A stretch of 7,411 nucleotides of DNA from Nitrosopumilales archaeon (lineage in GTDB: Archaea; Thermoproteota; Nitrososphaeria; Nitrososphaerales; Nitrosopumilaceae), in contig JANXYF010000117.1 of assembly GCA_025350175.1 (NCBI GenBank), positions 1 through 7,411 on the forward strand. Reading direction: 5' to 3'. The stretch's first letter is position 1, and every line of letters begins with the position of its first letter. The notes below the pieces were generated by a model. That model ran no database searches, had not been told where the DNA came from, and saw nothing but the letters and a program-made list of their open reading frames with translations. Shown here in pieces: positions 6,468-7,411 of this stretch. The position numbers were made by a program, and so were the translations under genes.

Positions 6468-6746
6468 ATGAATATGCCGAAGGAGATGAATAGGTATTGT
6501 CCTAAATGCAAGAAGCATACATTGCAGAAAGTCTCCATATACAAGGCAGGAAAGAGAAGAGGTTCTGCCATAGGTGAAAGAAGACACGCTGAAGATAAGA
6601 AAGGTTATGGTGGTCAGAAATTCCCTAAATTAGCAAAGCCAGCAAAGACTACTAAGAAGATTACTCCTATTATGACATGTCCAGAATGCAAGAAAAAGTG
6701 GAATACGCATGGAATAAGACTAAGAAAATTGGAGCTAGTTGCATAA
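6468..6746 (+). CDS. rpl44e: Large-subunit ribosomal protein eL42 (L44e)
   Basis: This 92-residue basic zinc-ribbon protein of the large ribosomal subunit is known in archaea and eukaryotes to sit near the E site and contact the CCA end of tRNA. The zinc ligands are visible as C11PKC14 and C71PEC74. The conserved centre reads GERRHAEDKKGYGGQ (36-50), followed by PAKTTKKI (58-65), which match the family closely. Length is normal. The ATG at 6468 is preferred because the TATA box sits 27 nt ahead; a second in-frame ATG two codons later (MPKEMNRYC) is a possible alternative. It shares one base with rps27e downstream (TAATG), so the two are co-transcribed and probably translationally coupled. Confidence 0.95.
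   Translation: MNMPKEMNRYCPKCKKHTLQKVSIYKAGKRRGSAIGERRHAEDKKGYGGQKFPKLAKPAKTTKKITPIMTCPECKKKWNTHGIRLRKLELVA
6731..6734 (+). promoter_or_regulatory. Possible ribosome binding site of rps27e
   Basis: GGAG lies inside the last codons of rpl44e, 11 nt before the rps27e ATG. The spacing is long for Shine-Dalgarno use, and the TAATG overlap alone could allow re-initiation, so this is a tentative site. Confidence 0.35.
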
Positions 6747-6943
6747 TGAAGAGAGCACATATTTGGATACCAAAACCAGGTAGCAAATTCCAAAGAGTAC
6801 AATGTAAAGAATGCGGAGAAGAGAGCGTTGTTTACTCACATGTTTCTTCAATAGTCACATGCAAGGCTTGTGGTAATACTTTAGCAGAGCCAACTGGTTC
6901 CATATGCAAACCAAATGGAAAAATTTTAGGTAGCGCAGATTAG
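6746..6943 (+). CDS. rps27e: Small-subunit ribosomal protein eS27 (S27e)
   Basis: This 65-residue zinc-binding protein of the small ribosomal subunit is shared by archaea and eukaryotes. Its four zinc ligands are C20KEC23 and C39KAC42, flanked by the family core IPKPGSKFQRVQC, VVYSHVSSIVTC and TLAEPTG. The frame is open further upstream to an ATG at 6677, but those residues lie inside rpl44e; the ATG at 6746 gives the family N-terminus (MKRAHIWIPKP) and the family length. The stop TAG is at 6941-6943, so its last 18 bases overlap the 3' end of the convergent cobY. In many euryarchaeal genomes aIF2-alpha and nop10 follow this gene; here they do not. Confidence 0.95.
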   Translation: MKRAHIWIPKPGSKFQRVQCKECGEESVVYSHVSSIVTCKACGNTLAEPTGSICKPNGKILGSAD

Positions 6944-7411
6944 ATCATAATCCTTTTTCGTATTCAAATTAGTAGCTATTCTTTTATCATCAAGAATTAC
7001 GTATGATTCTTTCACATATTGCATATGTTTTATCAGTTTAGGATCAATAATTGATATTCCAGTATAAGCATATTCTTCATCATTGTAATTAACAAAAAAT
7101 TCTGCTTCAAATCCAAGAGATTGAAGAAAACTTTTTCTTACCAATATGCTTGTCCATGCATTTTTTTCATTTACTAATTTTATAATTTTTTGGATTATTT
7201 GGGAATCTAAAAGTGGCATGTCACCAGAGGCAACAAAAATTAATTCGTCAAACTTGAGAATAGATTCACCCAGATCATGAACATATCCATTCCCCTTTGT
7301 TTCCAGCATATCAACTTCCATTCTAGAAACAAATTCACGTGTCTTTGGTGCATTATTACTTGTAACACATACTATCTTTGAAAAAATTTTTGAATTTTTA
7401 AAAGCATCAAG
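6926..7411 (-). CDS. cobY: CobY-type adenosylcobinamide-phosphate guanylyltransferase, 5'-partial
   Basis: The archaeal CobY enzyme transfers GMP from GTP to adenosylcobinamide phosphate during nucleotide-loop assembly of cobamides (B12), replacing bacterial CobU. The frame runs open through the right edge; 161 residues are visible, and the Met at 7321 is internal. Motifs resemble the methanogen CobY as I recall it: LDAFKNSK..., TSNNAPKTREFV (visible residues 17-28; compare SPNTPKT), GNGYVHDLGES (40-50; compare GKGYIEDL), ASGDMPLL with the metal-site Asp64, YAYTGISIIDPK, and near the end DDKRIATNLNTKKDYDL (compare INTKDDL). About 35-40 N-terminal residues, including the GGKGTRM-type nucleotide loop, should lie beyond the window. 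The broader alternative is a MobA-like nucleotidyltransferase of another pathway. CobY is favoured because the motif order matches along the whole visible length and these archaea make cobalamin. Confidence 0.85.
   Translation of the reverse strand, partial: LDAFKNSKIFSKIVCVTSNNAPKTREFVSRMEVDMLETKGNGYVHDLGESILKFDELIFVASGDMPLLDSQIIQKIIKLVNEKNAWTSILVRKSFLQSLGFEAEFFVNYNDEEYAYTGISIIDPKLIKHMQYVKESYVILDDKRIATNLNTKKDYDLICAT

Noticed and set aside
6677..6745. A longer N-terminus for rps27e from an upstream ATG
   Set aside because: The extra 23 residues come from another frame of rpl44e, whereas the ATG at 6746 gives the normal eS27 N-terminus and length.
6614..6802. A 62-codon minus-strand open frame opposite rpl44e and rps27e
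   Set aside because: It is antisense to two clear ribosomal protein genes and has no family resemblance.
7319..7321. ATG at 7321 as the start of a 131-residue protein
   Set aside because: The frame continues to the right edge, and the 30 residues upstream carry a conserved CobY motif (SNNAPKT).

Overview
The window looks like an AT-rich chromosomal segment of an ammonia-oxidising archaeon (Nitrososphaerota, most like the Nitrosopumilus/Nitrosarchaeum/Nitrosotenuis group). The evidence is a group II chaperonin with a Gly-rich GGRGGGGRGPPMG tail, the archaeal/eukaryotic ribosomal proteins eL42 and eS27, a CobY-type cobamide guanylyltransferase, TATA-box promoters 25-27 nt ahead of start codons with no visible leader, and a secreted protein made of PKD/Ig-like repeats. 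The genus is an inference from style and not a database match.

Layout: the left edge holds the 3' end of guaA (+ strand). It converges across a 69-bp AT-rich gap on a minus-strand gene for a secreted four-repeat PKD-like protein. A 131-bp gap packed with palindromes and four copies of TCAATTT separates that gene from a PfkB-family kinase. The kinase lies 8 nt downstream of a thermosome subunit, so these two are probably co-transcribed. Upstream of the thermosome, after 43 nt that contain its own TATA box, is a divergent member of the adenine deaminase family. All four of these genes (deaminase, thermosome, kinase, PKD protein) run on the minus strand. A compact 66-bp divergent promoter separates the deaminase from rpl44e-rps27e on the plus strand, whose reading frames overlap by one base (TAATG). 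The 3' end of rps27e overlaps the 3' end of a convergent cobY by 18 bp, and cobY runs off the right edge.

Functionally this is mostly housekeeping: guanine nucleotide synthesis, protein folding, translation and B12 nucleotide-loop assembly. The least explained parts are the deaminase-like enzyme, which keeps the metal ligands but has changed several family-specific motifs; the kinase in the chaperonin operon, whose substrate cannot be assigned; and the secreted repeat protein with its unusual upstream region. No mobile element, CRISPR array, tRNA or rRNA was seen. No intergenic stretch exceeds 131 bp.
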